This document shows positions 1 through 7,598 of a stretch of DNA of 43,867 nt, in pieces. The stretch's first letter is position 1, and each line of letters opens with the position of its first letter. This stretch comes from an uncultured Luminiphilus sp. (lineage in GTDB: Bacteria > Pseudomonadota > Gammaproteobacteria > Pseudomonadales > Halieaceae). Made by a program: the position numbers and the translations under genes. The stretch lies in contig CALSMP010000015.1 in NCBI GenBank assembly GCA_943787485.1, positions 1 through 43,867 on the forward strand, written 5' to 3'. The notes below the pieces were generated by a model. It saw only the letters and a list, made by a program, of their open reading frames with translations, did no database searches and was not told the origin of the DNA.

Positions 1-478
1 CAACGCTTTGAACTTGCCCTCGGGATCGAGGCGGTCTACTTGTTCCTGGTAATGGATATCTACAAAGGTCTCTACCGAGTCGATTGTCGCGTAGACAGCA
101 TTCGCCCCCAAAGAGTGCCGGGAGCGCACCGGTGAGCCAACCCATCATCCGCCACAAGGGAAGTAGTGCGGTACGCGATGATTGGGGTAACAGCTGCTCC
201 ATCAATGTCAGATGTTCGAGTTCGGTCTCCAAATGATGACGAGCAAATCGCCGCACGCCGGGGTCTTTTGATGCCGCTAATATGCCCCGATAAATCATGA
301 CCGCGCCGGCCTCCCCCGCATGGTCCGAGCGCAACTCTGCCAAAAGCCAGTGCGGAATTTGGTGGTTGTCAGCATTAGCGGCAAGGGCTGTCAGCTGATC
401 GGCTCCGACAACACCGCACGCCTTATCGGTATCGCTGTGGCTTCGATCACTGTCCTGCGGGGGGGTTGGGTCGGTCAT
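1..478 (-). CDS. coq7: Coq7-like demethoxyubiquinone hydroxylase, 5' part, one frameshift
   Basis: Read from ATG at 478 on the minus strand, the product contains the Coq7 di-iron helix motif LRSDHAGEAGAVMIYRG and later LETELEHLTLME, which carries the E..H ligand pair. Coq7 hydroxylates demethoxyubiquinone in the late aerobic ubiquinone pathway at the membrane. Reading continues to about 109, then jumps frame: with four instead of five G at 105-109 the protein goes on as FGANAVYATIDSVETF and stays open to the window edge. This is a one-base homopolymer expansion, either sequence error or a real lesion. The 3' end lies outside the window. It is divergent from the tRNA at 636. Family assignment is from recognised motifs; the start is the only ATG ahead of the conserved core. 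Confidence 0.85.
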   Translation of the reverse strand, partial: MTDPTPPQDSDRSHSDTDKACGVVGADQLTALAANADNHQIPHWLLAELRSDHAGEAGAVMIYRGILAASKDPGVRRFARHHLETELEHLTLMEQLLPQSSRTALLPLWRMMGWLTGALPALFGGECCLRDNRLGRDLCRYPLPGTSRPPRSRGQVQSV

Positions 479-594
479 AGCTGGGCCTCGTCGGTCGATA
501 CACCCAATGCTGAACCGGAGATAGTCGGGCATAAACAATAGATTACGGGTTGAAGTTTAGCGAAATGCGTGCAAAAACCCTGCTCAATGTGCGC

Positions 595-622
595 TTTATC
601 CGATCTCGGCTTCTGGTAGACT
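595..622 (+). promoter_or_regulatory. Candidate promoter of the tRNA gene
   Basis: TTTATC (595-600) and TAGACT (617-622) are separated by 16 bp. The -10 is followed by a GC-rich stretch (CGCGCCC) just before the tRNA 5' end, a discriminator typical of stable-RNA promoters. The -35 is weak, so only the -10 and discriminator are moderately convincing. Confidence 0.4.
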
Positions 623-635
623 ACGCGCCCTTCTG

Positions 636-712
636 GGGCCCATAGCTCAGTTGGTTAGAGCAGTCGACTCATAATCGATTGGTCGTAGGTTCAAGTCCTA
701 CTGGGCCCACCA
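636..712 (+). tRNA. tRNA with CAU anticodon (Ile2 or elongator Met)
   Basis: A complete 77-nt cloverleaf with encoded CCA. The acceptor stem GGGCCCA pairs with TGGGCCC, there is a D-arm, the anticodon loop CTCATAA has CAU in the middle, and the T-arm GTAGG-TTCAAGT-CCTAC is fully paired. CAU can mean elongator methionine or the isoleucine tRNA whose C34 becomes lysidine (TilS). The anticodon arm GCGACTCATAATCG-like pattern and TTCAAGTCC resemble bacterial Ile2 genes, so Ile2 is slightly favoured, but this cannot be settled by eye. The 3' half serves as integration site for the adjacent recombinase: partial copies recur at 5198, 5374, 9837, 10976 and 13076. Confidence 0.95.
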
Positions 713-799
713 CTTTCCTCATGTTCTTCAGCTAGTTACCTAAGGCTAAGCCCTGCTGCTTAACGCGTGTATTTCGCGGGTACAGTAGAGGTAACAGTT

Positions 800-1831
800 A
801 TGGCTACTTTCGTGAGGGTTGGAGATAAAACCAAAGCAATCATCCGGAAACAAGGATTCCCTACCAAAGCAAAAACATTCCTGAGGCTGACAGATGCCAA
901 GAAGTGGGCCAAAAGATTAGAGGCGCAAATTGAGAGTGGATCAGTAGACAGCAATGTCGTCCTGCGTTACTACACTCTGAAAGACTCTTTGAAGCACTAC
1001 TTTACCAGCTGCGAGCGCCGCAATCTCAAAGCCCTGAAGTACATTCAGGCCCACAGCAGAATTATCTGCAAGGCTATTGGACACGTAAGGCTATGTGACT
1101 TAACCGTAAGGAAGCTAGAGGAATACAGAGACGATCGTCTTCAGACGGTCTCTCCAGCTTCTGTAAAGCATGAACTTGGCATCATAAAACGGTCACTTGC
1201 TGAGTTTTGTAACAGCAAAGGCCTTACAAATTATCAAGTACCAGCTATTCGCCCCCCAAAAGTGTCTAATGCCCGAAGCAGACGCCTAAAGAGCGCTGAA
1301 CTAATAAATTTACTCAGCGTAATCAGTAATTACGAAGTCAGGGCGCTAATTCAGCTGGCTATTGAAACTGGTATGCGTCGCGGAGAGTTGATGAGGATTG
1401 AAGCGCGGGATATTGACTATGACAGACGCACACTAGCAGTTAATGAAACGAAGACTAACCTGCCTCGAACAATACCTCTGACCATAACCGCCATCTCAAT
1501 CCTAAGAGATCAGCAAGGGAGGGTTTCAACAGACACGCTGTTCTCCATCAAAGCAGATTCATTGACGCAAGCGTTCGCGAGGGCTTGTGCAAAAACAGGC
1601 ATACAAAACCTTAGGTTTCACGATATGCGACATGAGGCTACCAGTAGATTCTTCGAAATGGGTCTTTCATTAATGGAGGTTGCGTCAATCACTGGGCATC
1701 AAGATCCGCGTATGCTTCGCCGGTATACACACTTAGAGGCAACTGATTTGCTTAAAAAACTGGATGCAAATTCCGAAATATCTGCAGCATTTAATTATCA
1801 AGCGGATTCCATAAAAATCCTATACTCATAA
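800..1831 (+). CDS. int: Tyrosine recombinase / tRNA-directed integrase
   Basis: Site-specific recombinase of the phage-integrase (lambda Int) family, 343 residues from the ATG at 800; an upstream in-frame start at 767 adds only unlikely residues. The N-terminal 50 residues (VGDKTKAIIRKQGFPTKAKT) resemble an arm-DNA-binding domain. The catalytic domain shows the first Arg in ETGMRRGELMRI, a beta-hairpin Lys in NETKTNLPR, HxxR in FHDMRHEATSRF, the second His in ITGHQDPRM and the nucleophile Tyr in LRRYTH. All catalytic positions are present, so the enzyme looks functional. It lies 87 bp downstream of the tRNA and points away from it, the usual arrangement for tRNA-integrating islands. A decayed copy of its leader and first codons is found at 13,199. 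Confidence 0.95.
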   Translation: MATFVRVGDKTKAIIRKQGFPTKAKTFLRLTDAKKWAKRLEAQIESGSVDSNVVLRYYTLKDSLKHYFTSCERRNLKALKYIQAHSRIICKAIGHVRLCDLTVRKLEEYRDDRLQTVSPASVKHELGIIKRSLAEFCNSKGLTNYQVPAIRPPKVSNARSRRLKSAELINLLSVISNYEVRALIQLAIETGMRRGELMRIEARDIDYDRRTLAVNETKTNLPRTIPLTITAISILRDQQGRVSTDTLFSIKADSLTQAFARACAKTGIQNLRFHDMRHEATSRFFEMGLSLMEVASITGHQDPRMLRRYTHLEATDLLKKLDANSEISAAFNYQADSIKILYS

Positions 1832-1928
1832 GCCTATCTGGGATTTCACGGACACCGAATATTGGTTATTTTTTTGATCAGTTAAGTGTGTGTGGCAATG
1901 TGGGTACTTCTGAGGCATCTTTGGTCTT

Positions 1929-2493
1929 ATGACAGATAAGAATACAGAGCATAGTCGTTTACTAGACGTACACAGGCACTCCAATTATCCAGAGAGTAAA
2001 TGAGTTTGTTGATGCCTTCTGGAAGCAACACTTGGCTCCCTATTTCCCAGAGCCAAAAGCCGGGCGTAAACCAAAGGCAAGACCTAAAGCCCAGTTCAAA
2101 GTCCTATTTCTTGATCTGTACGTTGCTTGGCTTGAGGATCCTGAGTTGTGCATCAGTATCGCGAGAGGCGATAAGAACTTTGATGCCGATAGCCGTTACA
2201 ACAAGCTGCACATTTCAAAGATTATCAAGAGAGTCAGCGATGCAATGCTTGAGCAAGGCTTCATAGATCAGAAGATAGGAACTGAAGGAGGCCGCAGAGT
2301 CACCAGAATCTGGCCTCTAGATCCCCTTATTGCCTACTTCAGAACAGCGGCCTTCTCTGAGTTCCACATTGACGTACACGAGGACAAAGAGTGCATTGTT
2401 CTTAAGGATAAAGTCATTGCAACAGATGCAGACGATAAGGAAATAGAGTCCTCAGTTGAACTTGATTACAAGGACGAAGACGCTACCCTTTGA
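1929..2493 (+). CDS. Small element protein, probable winged-helix-like replication or regulatory partner, likely frameshifted near 1990-2000
   Basis: The conserved-looking body runs in one frame to 2493 and contains an evenly spaced helical region with FKVLFLDLYVAWL, SRYNKLHISKIIKRV and MLEQGFIDQKIG followed by RRVTRIWPL. This reads like a DNA-binding fold with a C-terminal wing. In that frame no ATG exists; the first usable start is TTG at 2032. An ATG at 1929 opens a short frame (MTDKNTEHSRLLDVHRHSNYPE) that joins the body sensibly if one base is corrected near 1990-2000. I therefore place the start at 1929 with a frameshift, or at 2032 if the sequence is right. Its stop overlaps the start of the polymerase-like gene by 4 bp, implying co-translation. 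No named family is recognised with certainty. Confidence 0.55.
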
Positions 2494-3395
2494 CATACAC
2501 ACAGCCAGAGAACTCCTACAGTCCTACAACAGACTCCTTCGCTCTTACGCAGGTCGACATAGCCTCTAGTGACTCGCCTCTAGTAGTCAGTGAGCACTTC
2601 AATAGAAAACTAAAGAGATATGAGACACGGAGAGTCTCCTTACGACACGACAACAAGTTTGTCAGGAGGATCTTCTACAGAGGCAACTGGAGTCTAGGTG
2701 GTCGATACCACGGTGGATGGTGGCAACAGGTGCCTTCAGAACTCCGTAAAGACATTCTGATTAACGATCACCATACGGTAGAGGTGGACTACTCAGGATT
2801 CCATGTGTCCATAGCGTACGGTTTAGAAGGTCTACAGCCGCCTGAGGATCCTTACGAGTTAAGAGCCTTAGTACACCCACTTACGCCCAAGCAGCAACGA
2901 CAGGATGTGAAGTTACTTGTACTTACCGCTATTAACGCCAAAGACCGTAAATCCGCCTACAGCGCCTTTAGAGACGAGAAGAACAGAGAACAGCGAAGGC
3001 TGCCTAAAGATCAGAAGATTAGTTACACCAATGAGGTGCTTGAACAGCTGCTGAATCAGTTCATAGAGGAGAACAAACCAATAGAACACCACCTCTGCAC
3101 TGACAAAGGGGTGGAGTTGATGGCAATAGATGGACGAATTACAACCAGAATCATTGAACACTTCACTAGGAAGAAGATTCCAGTGCTAACGGTGCATGAC
3201 TCTTATGTGATTCAGAGCCAATATGAACGGGAGTTAATGGATCAAATGGTGTACGCAACCAAAGCTGAGATAGGAGACTTCTACTTTAGGAAGAAACAGG
3301 AGAAGCTATCTCCAACAGTATTAGCTACCTTTGCGAGGATGGATAACCAAATAAATGTACTGAATGGTTATCAATCTATTGCTGACTCAATGTGA
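2490..3395 (+). CDS. Putative polymerase-like protein with family-A / T7-RNAP-type palm motifs
   Basis: 301 residues from a TTG that overlaps the preceding stop (TTGA). Three motifs in order resemble the palm of family-A DNA polymerases and single-subunit RNA polymerases: VEVDYSGFH with Asp100 (motif A-like), QDVKLLVLTAINA with Lys141 (motif B-like) and PVLTVHDSYVI with His236-Asp237 (motif C-like, compare HDE in Pol I and HDS in T7 RNA polymerase). Upstream is a conserved-looking RRIFYRGNW...GGRYHGGWWQQVP block, and MAIDGRITTRIIEHF precedes motif C. No 3'-5' exonuclease domain is visible and the protein is much shorter than Pol I. I infer a replication or priming role for the mobile element; RNA synthesis or a non-catalytic role are alternatives. 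Motif assignment is by eye only. Confidence 0.6.
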   Translation: MTYTQPENSYSPTTDSFALTQVDIASSDSPLVVSEHFNRKLKRYETRRVSLRHDNKFVRRIFYRGNWSLGGRYHGGWWQQVPSELRKDILINDHHTVEVDYSGFHVSIAYGLEGLQPPEDPYELRALVHPLTPKQQRQDVKLLVLTAINAKDRKSAYSAFRDEKNREQRRLPKDQKISYTNEVLEQLLNQFIEENKPIEHHLCTDKGVELMAIDGRITTRIIEHFTRKKIPVLTVHDSYVIQSQYERELMDQMVYATKAEIGDFYFRKKQEKLSPTVLATFARMDNQINVLNGYQSIADSM

Positions 3396-3676
3396 GAACT
3401 GACGGCTATAAAATAAGGTATGAACGGTTTGTTCGTTACCTTAGTGAATATCATGCAATTGATTAAAAGGTAATAACCACTCCTGCACCTCTTCTAGGTC
3501 TACCATTACCCGCACTTAATTAAAAGATAGGTATCTATCCCTCTGTTCTTTATACCTTTTCTCACAAAAGCACCTCACGAGAAGCCTCGCAAAGACACCA
3601 TGCTTGAGTGCTGGGATAGGCAGATGGAGACACAGTGGGCTAGCTAGGGTAAAAGTAGACCTGCCGTAACTCAGAC
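3396..3676. other. Noncoding stretch with two hairpins downstream of the polymerase-like gene
   Basis: No credible gene. An imperfect hairpin lies at 3414-3443 (TAAGGTA...ACG against CGTTACCTTA, with a 3-base bulge) and a short palindrome GATAG-GTAT-CTATC at 3526-3539. Position just after the polymerase-like gene makes a terminator or a replication-origin structure possible; the sequence does not decide between them. Confidence 0.35.
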
Positions 3677-3712
3677 ATAAAAAAAGCCCAACACGTGGCT
3701 GGGCTTCTTAGG
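3677..3712 (-). terminator. Rho-independent terminator, best in the minus direction
   Basis: AAGCCCA (3684-3690) pairs with TGGGCTT (3700-3706) around a 9-nt loop. On the minus strand the stem is followed by a run of T (complement of the A-run at about 3679-3685). It lies just past the stop of the leucine-rich-repeat gene and fits as its terminator; a weaker T-tract on the plus side allows some bidirectional use. Confidence 0.7.
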
Positions 3713-3724
3713 TTGGTCTAGTGG

Positions 3725-4646
3725 TTACTTCTTGAGTTTACGTAGACCGAAGAGTCCAAGTAGGCCGCCTAGTGTCAAGTAAGCCGAACAGGGGCAGTGC
3801 TGGCACTGGGGTGGCTGGGGTCAGGACTACCACATGTGGTCGTAGTGACGCTTCCTGATGGGCCAGTGTTAGGCGCAAAAGTCTGGGGCCAACCCGAAGC
3901 GCCTTCCACGGTGCAGATGGTCTCGAGGCTGCCATTCCGTCTCGAACATGTTGAGGCTGAACGCTCCGAAGTCCCCCAAAAAGGTCACGCTGGTGAGGCT
4001 GTTGCTCAGGAACGCAGAGTCCCAATGGTCGTAACGCTGTCTGGAATGGTCACGCTGGTGAGGTCGTTGTCAGGTGAACGCAGATTCCCAATGGTCGTGA
4101 CGCTGTTGCCAATGGTCACGCTGGTGAGGCTGTTGTCGAGAACGCAGAGTCCCCAATGGTCGTAACGCTGTCTGGAATGGTCACGCTGGTGAGGTCTGTT
4201 GTCAGTGAAAGCAGCATACCCAATGGTCGTGACGCTGTTGCCAATGGTCACGCTGGTGAGGCTGTTGTTCGAGAACGCAAAGTCCCCAATGGTCGTAACG
4301 CTGTCTGGAATGGTCACGCTGGTGAGGTCGTTGCCGTGAAAGCAGCATAACCAATGGTCGTGACGCTGTTGCCAATGGTCACGCTGGTGAGGCTGTTGTC
4401 TGGAACGCAGAGGTCCCCAATGGTCGTAACGCTATAAGTTGTTCCACTATCCGTAACACTGGCTGGAATGACGATGACCGTACCAGTATTTCCCGACGCG
4501 CGACCCGTTACTTCGACAGTATTCGCAACCGCGTCGGTAACGTTATAACTCAAACCACCGGCATCAAAAGCCTGAGCCTGAGCAGAAACCATCATCGACA
4601 TAAACAAAGTGAAAGCAAGCACCGAGAGTGCGTTTGGACGCTTCAT
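3725..4646 (-). pseudogene. BspA-type leucine-rich-repeat surface protein with C-terminal sorting signal, several frameshifts
   Basis: From ATG at 4646 (GGAG ribosome site upstream) the protein has a signal peptide (LSVLAFTLFMSMMVSAQAQA), a short N-terminal domain and then LRR_5/BspA repeats of the form NSLTSVTIGNSVTTIG, alternating with VTIPDSVTTIG. The reading frame breaks at least four times: near 4315, in the middle of the array (4130-4200), near 4015-4025 and near 3770. After the last correction the C-terminus reads VPALPLFGLL-LGGLLGLFGLRKLKK, a hydrophobic helix followed by basic residues, as in PEP-CTERM-like (exosortase-type) sorting signals. BspA repeats usually act in surface adhesion. 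Either the gene is decaying or the repeats were mis-sequenced. It ends at a good terminator. Confidence 0.75.
3983..4392. repeat. Seven-unit ~66-bp coding repeat with one-base length slips
   Basis: The core GGTCACGCTGGTGAGG begins at 3983, 4048, 4114, 4179, 4246, 4312 and 4377, giving unit lengths of 65, 66, 65, 67, 66 and 65 bp. The frame-keeping period is 66 bp (22 residues). Two unit types alternate, making a higher-order period of about 132 bp. The one-base deviations are what break the reading frame. Confidence 0.9.
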
Positions 4647-5197
4647 GGCTAAATCTCCATCAATTCTTCAAAAAGAGTCATGATGGGAAACAGCGACCGA
4701 ACGGTTCAGGCTGCGGGTGGTTACAGAAATGCGCCCCAATTGGCTAAATATAATGGAATTTGACGCCGGGAGCATTAAAAAAACGCACAGACGGGAAACT
4801 TTTTGCCTTTTTCACGCTCAGTCCTGAGCATTAACGCCATGGCATTAAACAGCCGTTAATTTTCTACTGCTCACACTTCTTCTTTTTCCAAAGCCACCTC
4901 TAATGTACCTACCCAGACCACTTGTGACTGAGCACGTCGTCTACCCCTTCTTTTTTCAAAATCAACTTCTCATGTGTATCAGCAGTATCACCGGTACGAG
5001 CAGGAGACTTTTACCCCTCCCCGGGCCTATGAAAGGGGGTGGGCCTTCTGGTACAGCACAGGTAACAATTAGCAGGAACTTAGATGGTATCCGTGCTAAT
5101 TTAACAGCTGGTGCAGCTGAGCCGATGCCGCTGTAACCTGCTGTAACGCGTGATATTTGGTGGTTTAAAGGTTCAAACATAACGCGCTCATGAAGGC
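4647..5197. other. Noncoding stretch upstream of the leucine-rich-repeat gene, with palindromes
   Basis: No credible gene on either strand. It should contain the promoter of the minus-strand gene starting at 4646. A palindrome GCTCAG-TC-CTGAGC sits at 4816-4829, directly followed by TTAACG (4831) and CGTTAA (4854) in inverted orientation. This cluster near the distal end of the element could be binding sites for an accessory recombination protein; that is a guess from position. Confidence 0.3.
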
Positions 5198-5263
5198 GTT
5201 GGTTAGAGCAGTCGACTCATAATCGATTGGTCGTAGGTTCAAGTCCTACTGGGCCCACCACTT
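5198..5263. repeat. Exact partial copy of the tRNA 3' part (attR candidate, copy B)
   Basis: 66 bp identical to 650-715, from the D-arm through CCA and three further bases. The 5' part of the tRNA is missing, so it is not a tRNA gene. It forms the distal boundary of the integrase-bearing element. Confidence 0.9.
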
Positions 5264-5373
5264 CACTCGCTTTGCTACGTTCGCGCTGGACCTCAGTGGA
5301 CTATCCCAGCCCTCGCGCAGAGCGCTTGGGCGTTCGCTGGCTCGAAGCGGTGCTTCTCGAAACCCCATCTCAC

Positions 5374-5389
5374 CCTACTGGGCCCACCA
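5374..5389. repeat. Short tRNA 3'-end scar (copy C)
   Basis: CCTACTGGGCCCACCA, the T-stem 3' strand, acceptor 3' strand and CCA of the tRNA, recurs about 125 bp past copy B. The spacer between B and C (5264-5373) is GC-rich and holds no recognisable gene. It looks like a scar of an older junction. Confidence 0.6.
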
Positions 5390-5525
5390 TTTTCATGGAA
5401 TACAAAGACCTACCCAGCGAGCCCCCTCTTAGCTACTGCTGTATTGAACCAAGCAAGCCTTTCGGATAACGACGGCATCTAATAGACTACCTTTCCATAA
5501 CAGATGGAATAAAAAAGGGTCCTTT

Positions 5526-5672
5526 ATGATATCTACTGCCCGCGTCATGGCCCTGCTGCCTGCTTATAACGCAGTCGACTTTATCCAGCCGGTGCTCGAC
5601 AGCCTGTCTGCCCAGCAATATGAAAATTTCCGTGTCCTGATTTCTGTCGATCTGGGCACTGGCTTCGTGTAG
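5526..5672 (+). pseudogene. N-terminal fragment of a family 2 glycosyltransferase
   Basis: A 48-residue frame from ATG at 5526 reads RVMALLPAYNAVDFIQPVLD then SLSAQQYENFRVLISVDLG before a stop. LLPAYNA...I..VL.SL..Q.Y....VLISVD is the start of the GT-A nucleotide-binding fold of GT2 enzymes, which normally continue for 200 or more residues (DxD and beyond). Those are absent, so this is a truncated remnant. It lies just inside an att-like scar, consistent with damage at an element junction. The original acceptor or pathway cannot be inferred. Confidence 0.65.
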
Positions 5673-5699
5673 CACTGGGTTCGTATTAAGGGGGCGCCA

Positions 5700-6845
5700 A
5701 TGCCGTGTGAGTGGACTTCCAATCGATTGATTTCAATTCCCACGCTGATCGCACTCTGCATTGCGTTGCTCGGACTCAGCTCCTCTCTGAGTGCGAATGA
5801 AACAAGTCTGCCATTTGGTGCCGTGTTTACGATGGATAACGATGCCGCAGGAAATAGTGTTCACGTTTACCATCGCACGAAAAATGGACGCGTAAGTTTT
5901 GCACAAGCTATTGCCTCGGGCGGCGAGGGATCTGGCGATGCGCTAGGGAATCAAGGCGCTCTCCAGATTGATCCCAGTGAATCGAATCTTTACGCAGTTA
6001 ACGCCGGCAGCCACACCATCTCTGTGTTTAGGATCACGGCACAGGGGTTGGCGCTTCAACAAACGATTGATTCAAGGGGCTTGCGGCCAATTAGTCTCAC
6101 GGTGAGTGGTGACCGTGTTTACGTATTAAACGCAAGTGGCACTGTGGGTGGTGAAGACTCTATTGCTGGGTTTATCAAAAATGAGGAAGGGCTTTTGGAA
6201 TACCTCAGTGACTCGAGCTTTTCCTTGAGCGAGTCGTATACCCGACCTGCCCAAATTGGATTGTCTCCATCTGGTTCCAATCTCGTTGTGACAGAAAGAG
6301 AGACTCACAAGATTACGGTGATTGCTCTTGATGAAATGGGTCGCCCCAATGGCTCATACTCTCGTGATTCGGAGGGCCTAACGCCCTTTGGTTTTGAGTT
6401 TGGCGTGAGAGGTTCACTTGTTATCGCAGAGGGGGCCTTGGGTCTTGAAAATGAAAGTAGCGTTTCGTCCTATTCTCTCGGGCCTGACGGCGATTTGGAT
6501 GTCGTGACGAGTTCGGCACTTACGCTGCAAACAGCAGCATGTTGGCTATCGCTAAGCGTGGATAAAAAGATCGCATACACGACTAACCCTGGCAGTGATT
6601 CGATCAGCCATTTCTCGCTCGACTTCAACGGGCAGCTTCAGCTGCAGCGGACACGGCGACGTTTGTTGAGAGCGGGAGATCGACCACTGGATATCGCTGT
6701 GAGTCGAGACAATCGCGCTTTATATGTGGTTTTGTCAGGTGCTGACGAGCTCGGGGTGGTGAGACTTTCCACGCGAGGGCACCCTTGGTTTGTTTTCCAA
6801 AGAATCGGAATTCCCGAGGGCGCTAACGGGCTCGTCGTTATTTAG
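5700..6845 (+). CDS. Secreted seven-bladed beta-propeller protein, lactonase-like
   Basis: 381 residues with an N-terminal hydrophobic segment (ISIPTLIALCIALLGLSSSLS) ending in ANA/ANE-like residues, so probably periplasmic or secreted. The rest is a series of propeller blades with the pattern GNxVHVYHRxxNG, SNLYAVNAGSHTISVFRI, SVDKKIAYTTNPGSDSISHFSL and SRDNRALYVVLSG, as in the 6-phosphogluconolactonase-like (lactonase / YncE-type) propellers. No catalytic residues are assigned, and many such proteins have no known substrate. A G-rich ribosome site precedes the ATG at 5700. It is a single gene with no operon partner, placed between att-like scars, so it is likely cargo of an older element. 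Confidence 0.75.
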   Translation: MPCEWTSNRLISIPTLIALCIALLGLSSSLSANETSLPFGAVFTMDNDAAGNSVHVYHRTKNGRVSFAQAIASGGEGSGDALGNQGALQIDPSESNLYAVNAGSHTISVFRITAQGLALQQTIDSRGLRPISLTVSGDRVYVLNASGTVGGEDSIAGFIKNEEGLLEYLSDSSFSLSESYTRPAQIGLSPSGSNLVVTERETHKITVIALDEMGRPNGSYSRDSEGLTPFGFEFGVRGSLVIAEGALGLENESSVSSYSLGPDGDLDVVTSSALTLQTAACWLSLSVDKKIAYTTNPGSDSISHFSLDFNGQLQLQRTRRRLLRAGDRPLDIAVSRDNRALYVVLSGADELGVVRLSTRGHPWFVFQRIGIPEGANGLVVI

Positions 6846-6893
6846 TGAGTTTTGGCGACGTCGCAACGCTTGATGGTCTTCATTTCGCTAAGT

Positions 6894-7001
6894 TTAGACA
6901 GCTTGGCAAACCTGATTTCGCCCCCCGGTTTTCGCCCGATATAAGGCGTCATCGGCTGCTTTAATAGTAGCCTCAACACTGCCAGTGTCTGTAAACCCTT
7001 G
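6894..7001 (-). pseudogene. C-terminal fragment of a GGDEF (diguanylate cyclase) domain
   Basis: On the minus strand a short open stretch ends at TAA 6896-6894 and encodes SVEATIKAADDALYRAKTGG then RNQV. The ADDALYRAK..GRN pattern is the characteristic last helix of GGDEF domains. An in-frame stop just upstream and the absence of the GGDEF/GGEEF active site show that only about 33 residues survive. It is a gene remnant left in the island. Confidence 0.7.
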
Positions 7002-7598
7002 CTATAACTGGCTTACATATATTTGGGTAAGTATTGGGTAAGAAAACTTCCCTATAATTGGAGCCGCTGCTTCCGCTCGGGGTTCAATCTGGTCTGTAAC
7101 TTGTCGCTGACCGGACAGCGTCGTTGACGCCCTACAATGAAAATCCTGTCGACATAGCGGGAGGCTTTGTGCCAATCTAGCCGATCTATCGGATTCTGAT
7201 CGAATACTGACTCACCTGCGCCAGAAAGAACAGGACACACCGACTCGGCCATTGCTGGTGCCACCGACCAGAGCGCCACCTGGAAGGTTGCCGCTTTTCG
7301 CTGGTAAGGATTCCGGTTCAACAGCACTCAATCAGCGAGGAAGCCACTGAGGAATTCGCTGGTATGGACTTGTTTGTGCCAGCTTTCGAAGGTGAACGCA
7401 AAAGATCTACAAGACCAGCCATGCGAGTACTAACCGCAGGCACTGCCCTGAGCCTACATCCATGATCTCATGCCTCCACGAGCCCCTTTCTGGACGGCCA
7501 GTTACTACCGACACCCCATTTATACTTCTTATACTTCGCTTGCGATAGACCATCTGAAGAAATAACCCCTGAGGCGTTACTGAGAGCTGTTCAGCACA
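7002..7598. other. No recognised gene
   Basis: About 600 bp between the GGDEF remnant and the carbonic anhydrase gene. A minus-strand frame of about 90 residues (7052-7327) is open but has no recognisable domain and no convincing ribosome site. I treat the stretch as decayed island DNA. Confidence 0.4.

Larger units (their letters stand above)
650..5263 (+). mobile_element. Compact integrative element bounded by a 66-bp direct repeat
   Basis: The tRNA segment 650-715 recurs without mismatch at 5198-5263, giving a direct repeat of 66 bp as expected for attL and attR of a tRNA-integrated element. Between them lie a tyrosine recombinase starting beside attL, a small DNA-binding-like gene coupled to a polymerase-palm-like gene, a noncoding stretch with two hairpins, and a minus-strand leucine-rich-repeat surface protein gene. 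Total size is about 4.5 kb. No capsid, terminase, relaxase or conjugation gene is seen, so any transfer between cells would need outside help. That the unit still excises is inference. Confidence 0.75.

Noticed and set aside
320..541. Plus-strand open frame of 73 codons
   Set aside because: It is antisense to the N-terminus of coq7, which has clear family motifs on the other strand.
3983..4392. CRISPR array
   Set aside because: Regular spacing of about 66 bp, but there are no unique spacers; the entire unit repeats and encodes leucine-rich repeats.
5198..5263. A second tRNA gene
   Set aside because: Only the D-arm to 3' end is present; the 5' acceptor strand is missing, so no cloverleaf can form. 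The same applies to the copies at 9837, 10976 and 13076.
7052..7327. Minus-strand frame of about 91 codons
   Set aside because: No recognisable domain, no convincing ribosome site, and it lies in decayed island DNA.
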